From Paragonimus westermani (Eukaryota > Platyhelminthes > Trematoda > Plagiorchiida > Troglotrematidae): 64,000 bases of DNA. Shown in pieces: positions 33,701-46,084 of this stretch (positions are counted from its first letter, which is position 1; every line of letters starts with the position of its first letter). The position numbers and the translations under genes are program-made. Under the pieces are notes generated by a model, which ran no database searches, was not told where the DNA came from, and was given only the letters and a program-made list of their open reading frames with translations. The stretch lies in assembly GCA_008508345.1 (NCBI GenBank), contig QNGE01000834.1, positions 62,001 through 126,000 on the forward strand, read 5' to 3'.

Positions 33701-36700
33701 TGTGACCCATGTTACTAGTATGTCTGGAGTTAACTGAATGTGTTATTTCTTTCACTGTCTTGGGGGGTTAGAAGGTGACTTGAACCAACCACTTTTGTGC
33801 GGTGAACTGTTGGTCCCATTCCTCAGTAGTTTAGACGGAGTCGATCGCGGTTGCTTTTGTTGCCTATAAAAACCTCAGTGGACGTTTAGGTGAAGTCAGC
33901 TACGGATCGGTGATCTGCAACGTTCACAATTTATCGGATGAAGTTATTGGTTGATGTCCATAGTTTCCAACAAACAAAAAAGTTTAGTAAAATGTCGGTT
34001 TGAAAATGGGAGCAGCTTTTCAATTTCTGGCCTTCATAATCTAGGTTGTTTCAAGGTGATTATGTGAGTGGATTATGCCTATGCAACTGAATGGTCCCCT
34101 ACAAGTGGGCATAATGGGAAGAAGTTAATTTTGTACGTCAGTTGGTTAGTGGGCATTAGCTGTACAGAAAAGTCGCTTTGCCTGAGGTGGCTATAGTTCG
34201 GGACAGTTCACCTCCCTGAGCAAAACGGCGTAAATAAGTGACAGCGGTGATTCTAATTGTTCCATTTTAACGATTGTTGTTTATGAAGTCATGAATCTGC
34301 TGCACTTCACCATTGACTCACCCCACCAACCGACCTGTGTTCCATTTTACAGGTACTAACCAATTAATATTTTGCTTATTCATCAGGTTGCTGGTGTACT
34401 CTGAGTTTATCAGACCACACAATGAAATCGGTTTACGATTTTTGGCTGTTTCCAGTAGCTGAAGAATCAATACTATGTGGGCACCTTTTAAATATTTTGA
34501 TTCATTCTACCAACAGGCTGTACTACTCAGCCTTTTTTCTCGCTCGCAACGTTTTGTTCTTCATTCATTAAGTAAAATCGTGTGAAGCATGGCGACCAGG
34601 TTATTTTACCTAATTCGTACAACATTTGATGTGAGTCGTTTCAGCTGCAATTTATCTTTGCCGGAGTCAATCAGAATTCATGAGAAAACAACACTGATTC
34701 ACAAATGCTTCGAAATAATATATATGGAATGCTATCCATATTCATGGAAAACGGTTGATAGCCATAAATGCACGACTTGGAACAAGCGCCAAGTATGGAA
34801 AAGCAATTGTAGTTCAGAATAATACTTTCGTCTGTACAGTATCACCAAACAGTCGCAAGAGGAGATCAATTCAAATACGAACATTATCTTTCTGTTTTGT
34901 TTGGGTCTAACCCTGAATCGTTTTTAAACAAACTAAAAACACATACTAAGCGAGAAATCGGATTTTCTCACTTTTCGTCATCTGATGTTCCTATTTGTAG
35001 AAGTGTGTCTTAGGTAAGCGATAAACGAATATGCATGGCTGCTGATTCAATTGGTCACCGTGTTGACGGAAATCAAACCAGTTGGGAAATTCAAAATCTC
35101 AATTTCATGGGTAGTAACCAATTTAGTGGGCGGGGGCTCGGCAGCATAAATCTGTCACTTTATACTTGATATCCTTCGTCAATCTGAATAGAGGTGCAAC
35201 TGAATTAACTCAAACAGTTTTTCTCAGTCGTTTGTTAATAAATGGTGTCCTGTTGAGGGCATAGGAAGAATTTATAGCCCCTCCTGTCTTCAAAAGGGAA
35301 TGCAAGGATGGTTGAACAGAATGTCAGTTGATAAGTTTTCGGCTGGTTATCTCCAGAATAGAGGATGTTTTCCTCAATGCAAGAAGTGTCGTGCTTTGAC
35401 TTCCTGAATAAGTTTTTGAGGGAAACTTAGGTTCATCTAGCGTGCTAGCTGCTCGAGAATTCTGGACCGTGGGAAAGGATTCCTCGTTTACACAGTCTAG
35501 CTGGATTTTTAATACAATTCCGGGAGGGGTAATAGATTCATTCTATACGAAGGCTCAACGGCTATTACCTCCGGTGAATTTTACCTAAGTGGCTGAGGGA
35601 TGACCAATCCGGGGTTGGAGAGAACGACAAAGTTACTGAATAGTCACCCCACTGGTTTCTATCGAACAGCGTCTTTCAGGAACGATCTTTCATAGACCGA
35701 CTGTTGTTCGCTCTGTCAGTTATAAACACACCATTGCTGCTGTACACTATCGACCGTAGAATTCAGCAAGTTATACTGCGACAGCTGAGCGTGGATATAG
35801 TTCAGAATTACTGAGATCCACTTACGTGATGGTGAATATATAACAATTTACTATTCGGTGTTGTGACATGTAGTAACTCGAAAATCTGCAGTCAAATTAC
35901 GCTGATTTTCAACTGAGAGACCACAATCTTAAATTCCCTTAGTGCAAAGCTACCTAGTAACACCAGTGTCAGACGGTCTAGGTCTGTCTACAAATTGTAC
36001 AGTTACGACGAAAAAATACTGGATCTGTTATGAGCAGACGTGATGATTTTTCTCGGTGTGCAACTGCAGTTTACATTTTCAAATGCGAATAAACACACAG
36101 GCTTGTCACCACCATCTAGCAGTACGCGGTCTTTATTGTAAGCGCATATGGTGCCCGCACTGAAACCCTACTCACGGAGAGATGACATTATTTGACTAAG
36201 CCTCCATGGTTGACGGATATCTAATAGGAAATTTTTTCCTTAAATGGGAAACTCTGCACACCCCGTATCCCATTGATTAGAACCGAAAGGTTGTGAGGTC
36301 ATTCTCGTCAACCTGAGTAAAAACCAAGAAGACTGTTATGCAGGCAAAACATCTTGGTTAAGGACTGTCGAATATATTGCCCAACCGTACGGTCATGGCT
36401 GATACGGATGAGATGTCCAACGTTTACTCGTTTACTAGGAGCTCAGAAAAAAGTGTGGTCATTCCCTAACACCCTCTCATATGTCACTGATTGTGGACCT
36501 ATGTGCGTGTTATTTATTGCCTTTTCCTAGCAAGTAATTGTTGGTTCTACCACACCTACCACAGAGAGTTTAAATTGTTAATGCAGACGTGCTCCATACG
36601 AGTGATTGTGTATACATTCCATTTTCTTCTCTAACATGCTGTTCACTAGTAAGAACTTATCAACAAATTTTATTCGCTGATCCACACACGGACAGGAAAG

Positions 36701-36728
36701 CATTCTAAACTTGAGTTGCAAAATTTCG
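27705..36728. other. Nine kilobases without a recognisable gene or repeat
   Basis: Open frames reach 132 codons (29,669-30,067 plus) with a second frame overlapping it, which is chance length for this much sequence. No RT, transposase, endonuclease or ribozyme motif was recognised on either strand. If host introns or intergenic DNA are present, they are here. Confidence 0.4.
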
Positions 36729-36822
36729 AGGATTTCGGTCATTTCAAACTGAACGCTACCCATACTTGATCACAGCCTTCGCATTCAGATAAGCCTTTCG
36801 GCTAGCCCACTTCGAATGAATC

Positions 36823-36865
36823 CACCAGACTCGAGTTTCGCTCTTATTAGAACTCATCAGTAGTG
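36823..36865 (-). ncRNA. Type I hammerhead ribozyme, fully conserved (SINE copy 7, left arm)
   Basis: On the minus strand: stem I CACTA; core CTGATGA (36,854-36,860); stem II GTTCT/AGAGC around an AATA loop; GAAA (36,836-36,839); stem III palindrome CTCGAG closed by A-T; cleavage triplet GTC; stem I partner TGGTG. Stem I forms five pairs including one G-T, stem II five including one. Every conserved nucleotide of the hammerhead core is present, so this is the best candidate for activity in the window. It would be made only from a leftward transcript. Confidence 0.82.
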
Positions 36866-37196
36866 CATATCCTTGTCGGGATCGGAGTTTGCAGTCTGAC
36901 TCTCGTGCTTGTGAAACTAGTCTGTTGACCACAACACCAATAGGCATGACGGAATATTCACTTAGCACCGAGGCGTCCTGATCACGGGTCACCGATTGAA
37001 TAGGACGGAGCGATTCTGTTCGCTCTCCCTTCGATATGGTCGAGCGGGCTGAACACTATTCACACAAGACCGTGGAGAAGTATCCGGTTTTGATTATTCG
37101 ATCATGCTTGTCGCGCGGTTGCTGGTGCTCTGGTCAACGCACTAGTTTCACAAGCACGAGGGTCAGTATGCAAACTCCGATACGAACAGGTATATG

Positions 37197-37239
37197 CACT
37201 ACTGATGAGCTCTAGAAAGAACAAAACTCGAGTCTGGTG
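37197..37239 (+). ncRNA. Hammerhead ribozyme, one core mutation (SINE copy 7, right arm)
   Basis: Stem I CACTA/TGGTG, core CTGATGA (37,202-37,208), GCTCT/AGAAC-type weakened stem II, then AAAAC where GAAAC is required, CTCGAG palindrome and GTC. The G12 to A change should inactivate it. Confidence 0.7.
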
Positions 37240-37321
37240 GATTCATCCGATGTGGTCTAGCCCAAAGGCTCATCTGAATGTGAAGGTTGCAATCAAGTGT
37301 GGGCAGTGTTCAACTTGAAGC

Positions 37322-40060
37322 ATTCTAACACTGTTTCTTCTCTACAAATGCCTGGATGTCTACAGTGCTAGCTTGTCGTGTGAATAAACAGATGCTTCGA
37401 ATCATACTTTCTATAATGTTTGTTTTCCAAATTTGGAGCTTGCTACGAGTAACGCTGGTCCAGTAGAAAACAGGTGTCTTACAGAGCTTACATTGGAAAC
37501 GACATTCGTGAACAAAAACGAAAATATCATTTAATCTTTGCCGGAGAAAGATAGGACACCCGCGTTACTCTACCATAATATAAAACCTAATGCTGTTTCA
37601 AATGTGTACGTTGATGATACTCTCGGGTTAATGCTAACTTCTCGAAGCGATCGATCACAAGACATCTCTTCTAAAATGTTGTTTTTAAAGCGCTGTTTAA
37701 AATCTCGCAATTTTTCGTTAGTTGCACATTGGTGGTTATTGTTCTAGCCTCTTTCTTTTCAGAAGCTAGTACCTACATCAGCGGAAGGTGGCTGAATTGA
37801 TGTATCTCTATCCCGTATTTCTATCACGTAATCGCAGCCAAGGCGTGTATGTGTGGAAACCAACTGTATGATCAAAATTGACTCAACTGTAATCGCTTCT
37901 CTCTGGAGTAACCGATAAGTGCATCACCTATAGGTGAGCAAACTATAACATGCACCTGCTATTTTTGAGCTAGTGCTGGCTGCCACGTTCACATTAACAA
38001 CAGCACAACAGACTTTATGTATGCAGTGTATTTCACACGTGATATTGTCGGTCCGTATGGTGAAGAATAGTTTATATTCAGATGAATAAAGAGAAATTTT
38101 ACTACAAGCCAAAAGTGTGTATGCGTACACAGTCAGGGCTGGACCAAATTAGCAATTGAAGAACTGAGGGATTACATTTTATTTCCTCTTGGTTCGTAAT
38201 TATCACTGAGCATTATGGATAGGTTTCAGAGGTTTTAATCACATATATCTATATATAAACCCTCTATAATTTAATCACCGTGCGTTTGTTGTTGACACGT
38301 TTAGTGACATGAAATTTTGAAAAGTTCCCTTGGCAGATGTCGACCTAAAAAAACATTGATAGGGGGACCCGAAAGCCTTGTTCAAGGACCACCACACAGC
38401 TATATCATAAAATGAGGTCTACTTCATGTGCGTTTAGAGCCAATAGGCTTGGTCGTTGGCCAGGGCAACTGCTGGGCCCGAATAACAAAGAGATGAAATG
38501 CGTAATTGGACAGCGATTGGTCCGTCATCTGCTATCATCCGACTGACTGCAACTAAGTGAAACATACATGATTGTCAATGAGAATCAGCACCATTGTCCG
38601 TTTCAGGTGGGTGTGTTGTGACCGCAAAGTTGGTTGATTTAGATACCCTGGTCAGGAGAAAGGTCGAATAGCGTCGGCTACTATGCTGTGATAATCGTGT
38701 AGTTGTCTCAAAAACGCATTGCGCTGCACGACAGCAGGAAAGCAAATGTACGAGTTTGACGTGGTCGAAGTCAGATGGGTTTATTTTCAGATTCAACATC
38801 AGATGCACATCACCAGGTACGTAACGTCTCCGCTGGGAATGTGCGTCCGAGAATTTGATCCGGTCTATGGTTAACACTCTCTGTCACATCACTTGTGAAA
38901 ATCAAGTGAATGAATACTACCTTCTCGCCCACCGTTACGACTACGTCACATGATACTGTCATGATAAAGTTCTACGTTGCCACTGTCTTATCTCCTCCAG
39001 TTTCCTCTTCTTGGAGTTCATTTTGACTGGACAAAAGGCTAACCATTTTTACAGTCCAATGGTAACTATCCAACCGAACAACTGCGATATCTTTATCAAG
39101 TCTTGGTATCATAATCGAATAAACATTTTCCAACGCACTGACAGTGATAAAAGACCACTAAGTCTATGCACACCTCACTGCCTCTGGGAATCGAATGTGG
39201 TATTTCGACATAGGAAAAGCGGCTTGTTACACTGAAACCACGTTCTACATCTTCGTTATAGATACCGATCGATCAGTTGTCATAAGTGGCGTAGTTCAGA
39301 TGAAACGCTTAGAATCAAATCACTATCATACGTGTCCACTTTGTTCTTTTGTTCTCTCGTAAGTTATACGATCGTGAATAACAGGTAATTAGCTTATGTT
39401 CCGGTGACGAGAGGATGTGCTGATAAACATTGCCTGGTTTGTGACAGGTAAGCTAGCCCAAAGAACACGAGCGAAAAATCGCAGCTGCCATAAAGCTTTC
39501 TGTAATGAGACAAGCTCCGTTGGGCTTGTGCGTTTGTGTCAGAGTTGGGTTTTGGTCATGCTAGCTGAATATGATAGCCACCGTCTTAAACTTAACAGCA
39601 AGCTGAGTGGATGCTTGTGCAGAAACACTGTTAGGCGATCGATCAATTGTGCAGGTTGGTTGGGTAGCGGAAAGCTGTTTTCCCTTTCCCCTAGTCACAC
39701 TGACCGTCGAGTCGGTGTAAGCAGGACTATACTTGAGAAACATTTTGGATGGGCCTAAGTGAACCATATGGAAAACGGAACCCTAGTGGATGGTTATTGT
39801 TCTCCAGACATTTCTCCACCACAAGTAATAGTAGTCCTGGAACTTAAGCTACCAATGTGTAACAAGTGTCCACCTACCACATTTTTACACTTCGACAGAT
39901 CTTTGAGCACCGGCAATTTTATAGGCAGACGATGTCCGTGGGCTTTCTAGACCATGAAGTCTCATGAACCTGCCTTCGTCACAAACTATATCCAGTGAAA
40001 CACGTGTTAACTGCGTTGTGTGCTCAAATTGTATGTAAGATGTGGGATGAGTTGCAACTC
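37322..40060. other. No recognisable gene or repeat
   Basis: A YVDDTLGLM peptide at about 37,605 is not supported by neighbouring RT motifs (see rejected items). Nothing else recognised. Confidence 0.4.
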
Positions 40061-40069
40061 TGCCGAGTG

Positions 40070-40231
40070 TTCATCAACTGTACGGCTTCTCTTCTCTTGC
40101 TCACATTTGTCATGGACGACCTTCTGGTATGTGCAATCAGGGACTCCAACGGGCTTCACGTCACGTTTTATCCAGGCTTCAAACTGGACAAACTAGATTT
40201 TGCGGATTACATTATCTTGACATTAGTTAAA
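40070..40231 (+). pseudogene. Fragment of a LINE reverse transcriptase (second lineage)
   Basis: Within the frame 39,995-40,261 the peptide LTFVMDDLLVCAIRDSNGLH and then GFKLDKLDFADYIILTLVKS follow the order seen in EN+RT non-LTR elements: 'F(V/I)MDDLL', a short linker, 'PGxxLxDLxYADDIVLL'. The catalytic FADD is FADY, so the second Asp is lost. Residues before it (LCRVFINCTASLLLL) resemble a frame-shifted 'GVRQGCPLSPFLF' block. Endonuclease and downstream parts are not recognisable. The wording differs from the LINE at 58-60 kb, so it is a separate lineage. Confidence 0.6.
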
Positions 40232-40234
40232 AGC

Positions 40235-43200
40235 ATGTGTAAGACGCCGAACAAGGCATAAGTCCAAGGTGGTCTATATGGAACTTCTTCCCACCTTCAC
40301 AGTGTTAATTGTTACTGTAGAAAAGGAGGGTTTCCGCTGTCATGTTCATTTCATGAAAAGTGCATTACGGACTCCGCAGCTGGAAAACAAAATTGACAGC
40401 GGTGTTAACATTCCTATGTCAAACGGCCTAAAGATGTGACTGACTTACACTACACATGAAGGCTCTTCAGTTCTCCTAAACCAGTCCATACTATGAAACA
40501 TCAAATATTATTCTAAATGTGCGCGATTTAATGGGCTGTTGCACGAAGTTGAAGCCTCTGTGATCGCAGTAAGTTGAGTGATTTTGTAGGGGGGGACGAT
40601 AAGTTGACTTTCTGTGGAACGAATAAATCACTATCTTGGTAGTTTGCTATGTAATATTTCAAACTCGATTCTGTTATATAATCGGTGTTTTCGCTCTGGT
40701 GATACCAGCAAATCGAATACAGCTGAGAAAAGTAAACCGGTTTTCACGCGCTAGACGTTGTTCCGAAACTTTTATTGCAAACCAAAAGGACGTATTCAAA
40801 CCACATTTATCTCATGCTATCCTCATTTGACAGTGCACGACAGACTTTTGAATATTGTCTAATCAATATGGAGGCATATGTGCATAAAAAGTTTCTACGC
40901 TCAGGAACCTTTAAACAAAGATAGCGAAACGAAAGTGCGGTAGCTGAGGATGTGTCTAGTCCCACGAGGACCTAGAAGTGAATAACACAATGTTTTCATA
41001 AACTACTTTTCATGCTTCCCATCTGGATACGCACTTTTTCAGGCGAAGTGGAAGGTCAGTAGAAACTGAACGACTGTGCGTTACGGAAATACTAAAGAAA
41101 GCAGATGGTAGACTGCTGGAAAACCATAGACATTTATTTTGTTGGGATATTATGCGGACTTAACATTTCATGAAGTTTCAGATTAAACAGTAAGAACGTT
41201 TGACAGTTTCCTCCATTTTTCACACAAGCTTCGAACAAGATATGATGAGTAAACAGAAGCCAATTGTCATGTGTTCTATTGCAACGAAAAACCACATTTT
41301 TAGTTCATGATGTGGACGGTAAGTTGAAAGCGAACAATACTTTCCTTACCATTAGACACTGGGAAGTGATTAGTTAAGATCTATTCGATGAAGGCGCACT
41401 GTGTATGAGTGTGCATCAAGTTTAACACAGAAACGGAGATGAGTTGTATGAATCTCACGACATAACTTCATGGATGTCATCGAGTACAATCATTTCATTT
41501 CTCTCGGAATATCTGTAACATCTAACCGTTACTTACAAAATTGGATATAGTGTCGTTGCGAAAAAAACCCACTGCAGGTCGCTATTCCTACGAGAAATTT
41601 TCGGTGGACCGTGCTGGTGCAGTCACCGAAACCTACAACTATTGAATTTGAGTATACCACTTCCACAAGTCCTATTTTTGTTGATGATACCAGCACTCAA
41701 GCGTGTTGAACTATTGGTCATCGAAATTGCGAACTACGCGTTGAAAACAACTGACGGACGAAACTTCGCAGTGAACGGAATATGAAGCCTCGTCCGTATA
41801 TCGACGAATGTAAACGTTCAAAGCGTGACCTCATTCAGATTTTCACGATGGGCCTTGCAAGGTGTTGTAGTGGATTTGCATTTTCTTTGTATAGGTGAAG
41901 ATTTTGCCAGCTGGACTGAAATTAAACCACTTCCTTTTGCGAATAGTGTGAAGATCGTTGGCTCCCTAGCAGAAAATTACTAGCACCAGCTAGACGTCAC
42001 CAAATAAATGAGGTCTTTCTGTGAGTACTAACAACTCTCCGGTTTTGTACACTAAAGACGTAGGCGCTGACAGAGAGTTGTAGTTAAACGAGAGGGCACC
42101 AGGCAAGTAGAGCGAATCAAGTTTCTAAAACTGTTGGATGATTGTTCCTTTATTCCCTGTGGCTAACTTAGTTGGGCGGTCAAGAGAAACACAGGGACTT
42201 TGTTTAGGCTGAAAGCTGCAGTTGCCAGAAAGGTGAAGTGTGTTTCAAGTTATACAGTGTCATTTTACGCTTGAATCTGAAGTGAGGTTCGCGAACATGG
42301 ACACCAAACTTCGAAAGAGATGCACAACTGTCAGAAAGTGTGATAACACATTGATGGGAGGAACTGGGTGGTATACGTTAGAGGGACAACCTGCATTCAT
42401 TAGAGTACTGGCATCATATAGGAGATCGGACTGGGGTCTACAGGATACTAGGGAGACTAAATGGTGTCCTTATTGAATGGCCGAGAAGAAGAAGAAAGAC
42501 GTGATAAGCACTTGCATGCTACTGGAGAAAGTGGCCTGTAAAACGGAGTTGAGGAAGAACTCCTGTGGTGAACATGTGCGTGAAGTTGCTCAACGAAGTT
42601 GTAGAAACATCAATACCGAGTACCAGAGAGTAGTATGGTTTCCAATGCGAACCATGTGAACTGTTTCCCTTTATCTATGGAATGTATTTCATTTCCGTAG
42701 GCCAATTCTCATATTAAGATTAACGCTTTTTACCAACATTACTGTGTAGTTTGTAATATCGTATGGTCATTGTTTTATCCTTTTAGTCGCAGAACAGATC
42801 TTCCTCCTCAGTCTGTAACTCTAAACTATGGACAGTCACTCTATGTTATGAATGAGTTGGTTGCTGAACAACTTTTAAACCATGCACACATAAGGTGGAA
42901 TATCAGATTTACTCCTGTCAAAGTAAATGACCGCTACAAGAACCACGAGATGCTATGCATGTTGCATCAGGAGGTGTTTGGATTACGAGAGCCTTTTCGA
43001 ATAAGAAATCTATGATATATTTCGGTCACTATAGGAGGCCGCTAATCGTAACAAACACGGGGGTAACGCAGTGACTGTTCAATGTAACATGTGATGCAAA
43101 CACTGTTACCATGCTTGTCTTCAGAGTGAACTACCATTTGGATTTGGTAATGCTAGAATAGCATTCAGCATTTATCCACCATAATGCCCTGTTATCGTCA

Positions 43201-43490
43201 GGGTAAATGGCGAAAAGAATATAAATCGTTTTCAATGATTGTTACACTTCCTTTCCGCACAGTTTTAAATTGTGTAACCTTCTTCTGTTGGCCGACAAAC
43301 AATCGAACATCTCACAATGTCCAAGAAGTTCCTGTTCTTACTGGTAACCAACCTCTTTGTTGTGCATTGCCTGAATTGCTGTGCACAAATATCAGTGCTC
43401 CTGAACTTCAGAGTGTGCACTCGAGTTTCCTAATGTTGGCCGTACTATTAGCAATAATGTCACTCTCTTTGTGATTTAGTTGAGCCCGAA
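40235..43490. other. No recognisable gene or repeat
   Basis: The frames at 42,240-42,476, 42,477-42,659 and 42,770-43,015 are dense on the plus strand, but none has a domain I recognise. Confidence 0.4.
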
Positions 43491-43494
43491 TTGT

Positions 43495-43584
43495 AAAAAA
43501 TCAGGGCTCTGACTGGATTCCAACCAGGGACAGAGGCAATATGCCCAAATGCGGCAACTGCTGTAACAGTTGAGCTAGGAAGCC
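43495..43584 (-). tRNA. Degenerate tRNA-like sequence (pseudo-tRNA or SINE head) with T-run
   Basis: The minus strand from 43,584 reads GGCTTCCTAGCTCAACTG and onward. It has an A-box-like TAGCTCAACTGTTA, a possible D stem (three of four pairs), and an anticodon-like arm TTGCC/GGCAT with loop GCATTTG. The T arm CCTGG-TTGGAAT-CCAGT has a B-box-like GGTTGGAATCC, followed by AGAGCCC. The acceptor pairs GGCT/AGCC but not fully. An enlarged variable region and mismatches argue against a functional tRNA. A run of six T (43,495-43,500, read on the minus strand) follows, which would serve as a Pol III terminator. A tRNA-derived SINE head or pseudogene is most likely; isotype not assigned. Confidence 0.45.
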
Positions 43585-43599
43585 ACGCCAGTAGCTTGG

Positions 43600-46040
43600 T
43601 AATTTCATATTGGGTTCAGTCAACCATCCGTCGCACTATCTCACAAGGAATCCACTAAACTATCTAGAGGATCGACTGTGATTCAATAAACCTGGAAGTT
43701 TGGACACCGCCTTTTCTTAAACAGACGGGTTTATCAAAAGTCCAGGCCAGCAGTTCCATTAGGTGATCGTTAAGGTGCACTGTTATGAATTTCCTACCAG
43801 GCGATCTTTTCTGGACGAGCTTGTGAAGCCTCAGAATGCGTAATGAAGCGTTCAAATAAGTCCAGGTTTCATGCTTTGCAATAAGCCTCATTCAATCGGG
43901 ACATGCTTCAGGCTAACTGAGACTGTAACTTCATAGTAAACTGTATATAGTCGGTGAGGAACAGTAGTGTCAGCAAATCCGTCCTACTTAACCGGGTCCA
44001 TACTGGTGTGGACGGCTGTGGACGGTTTCAGTAAATTCAGCATTCATGTAAGAACACAGTCGATCAGAGAGTGGCACAGCAAGAGGCACTGGTTAACCTA
44101 ATGGAGCAGAGCATCCTAAAAATCGTCTAGAAGATGCTTACAAGAGTACTTGTCCCGGTGCTACCGGAGCATAACTCTTGTCTCACTCAAGAGCCAGTTC
44201 TAATGAAGTAAGAATCGGCCTCCTGTGCTAATTGTGTAAATAAGAATACGATATCAGAAGATTGTCCAGAGGTTTCCAACAGACATCATTAATGACGGTA
44301 GAAAAAATTATCATCGCATTGAATTTAACAATAATATTAGATCATGATCAGTGTTCTCTAAAGTGTTTGGAAGATTCCCACTGAGCCAGATACCAAAACA
44401 GGAGCAAGCGTAAAATTTCGACATCCGGAGTGCTGCAGTTCTAAAATTTGAAAATGAAAATTATCACTTAGAGAGGTCAGTACTGATGAAAACTTAATGG
44501 CATCATATCATTTTTCACAGATATGTGATAATCACACTGACTTCATCTGAATGTGCATCGATCGGGTGAGTCAGTAAATAGACAGAGCAGCGAAACCGGT
44601 TGACAGAAGTTTACCGTACACAATCGGCCATGTTGAGCATTCGGATTACGGCATTCTCGGCAGCTACCAACATTTCTTGACACACCAACATTGGTCCATT
44701 CGGTGGCATATTGAAGATTTGATTTATGTTGATCTGTTGACAGCTGTCAAGCAGGTGGCTCGCATGATTTTGATGACTGATTTAATTCTGCTAAACCCGG
44801 CTCATTGGTGGATGTTCTCCGGGTCGACTGAACCCATGTTCATTTTCATGAGTAACTGCAAAAGAACTCGTCACGCATTCATTGTGGACCAGCATGTCGG
44901 CTTTCTCCGAGGCAATGTTGATGAAGCGTCACGCACCGGCCTTTTGTTGGCAAAAGGTACTGACGCAATCAATTTCCTTGCTGCGGCAGTGAAACCTGAT
45001 CGCAGTACTTATCCGTTACAATTCATAATAATCAGCCGGTGATAAAAAGAAGAAATATGTAACTCGGCTGTTCTAAATAAACTAATGATTTGACAAGGTA
45101 ATGATTAAGTCGTTGTGCACCTTTGAACTGGCAACTACATGGAATTTAGTTTTTTTCTCAAGTGCCAGTATCTATTGCACCAATGTTACAGGCTTAATGT
45201 TAATTTAAGTTACTGGCCACATGTCACACATAGGTCAGGCAGCTATTGTGGATAACGCAGAGCAAATTAGCGGAGGCTTTGCTTTATACGCAAGCACTTA
45301 GTCGTACATCGAGCAGTGTAGATGGAACCGACTTTCCAAAACGTAGACGACTTCGCTTCAAGCGTGCTAACGCAACAGGACATAAAAATCTATCAGCCAA
45401 ATGAGTAATTCAACTGTCTCCGTCTTGGACGGTAACAGAATCCACAAAAACCTTGGAACCGCATCCAAATTTTATTTCCCCATATGCTTGTGTACAGCGA
45501 TAGACCATTATGTGCTTTAATCCACCTATATTTACACAGTATACTTCTGTTTCTTCTTTCAAGACCCACATTACTTCGTAGCATCTGGTAATCCACAGTC
45601 TGCCTCCTGTAGGATTTGTGTTGGTACTCTAACTAACTTTACCTGGAATGCGCAGTCAACAAGCGAAGGTGATTCCAATGCTGACTGAATACCTGTGCTT
45701 CACTTTGGTTGAAAATTGGTCAGGACCTGTGGACCTTCCAATAAACAGTTCATTCTGTACACGTGCTTAACTGGTCATTGTAAATGTCCTAGTGTTGTGT
45801 CCGCAAAAGACGCTTATTCCGCGAGTTTGCACATCGCGCAAACTTCCGTAAAGGTCATGTCAAAACCTAAACCACAAATGCGTGCACTCATTTGAACGGC
45901 ACACACGCACTCGCATACATTGGGTGACAGTACGTTATCATTCGCCTTGGTGAAATTTTTCACACAGCACGTATACACTGTTCCGATAGTCTCTTCTTGT
46001 CCGTCTTGTTCGTGGCTTGTCCTCTTGTTCCTGAATGTCG
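43600..46040. other. No recognisable gene or repeat
   Basis: The 121-codon plus frame at 44,677-45,042 has no recognised domain and is at the upper edge of chance length. Confidence 0.4.
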
Positions 46041-46046
46041 CCTGTG

Positions 46047-46080
46047 GTAGTATACTACTTGTGAGTAATATACTACTCAC
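46047..46080. repeat. Two adjacent short palindromes
   Basis: GTAGTATACTAC (46,047-46,058) is a perfect 12-bp palindrome. GTGAGTAATATACTACTCAC (46,061-46,080) is a near-perfect 20-bp palindrome with one mismatched pair. The two share the TAxTATACTAC-type core, as if one derived from the other. No function can be assigned. Confidence 0.7.
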
Positions 46081-46084
46081 AACG

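Larger units (their letters stand above)
36729..37319 (+). mobile_element. Hammerhead SINE-like element, copy 7 (both arms, foldback structure)
   Basis: The left arm is in minus orientation (36,741 to about 36,950) and the right arm in plus orientation (about 37,110 to 37,319). The arms are inverted copies: left CACTTGATCACAGCCTTCGC-type sequence mirrors right GTGAAGGTTGCAATCAAGTG, and CTCGAGTTTCGCTC mirrors the right ribozyme. The outer arms of 200 bp can pair into one long hairpin. The centre contains CTGAACACTATTCACACAAG and TTATTCGATCATGCTTGTCG, shared with copies 3, 4 and 5. Both arms keep promoter remnants and a ribozyme; the left ribozyme has an intact core, the right has one core mutation. 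Confidence 0.85.

Noticed and set aside
37538..37747. Plus frame containing YVDDTLGLM, resembling RT motif C
   Set aside because: None of the expected neighbouring blocks (VAMGSPLG before it, FLDV or TW-G-Y after it) is present, so a four-residue match is likely chance.
42240..43015. Run of three plus-strand frames
   Set aside because: Frames are separated by stops and frame changes, and the peptides match no family I know.
44677..45042. A 121-codon plus frame
   Set aside because: Chance length and no recognisable motif or splice context.
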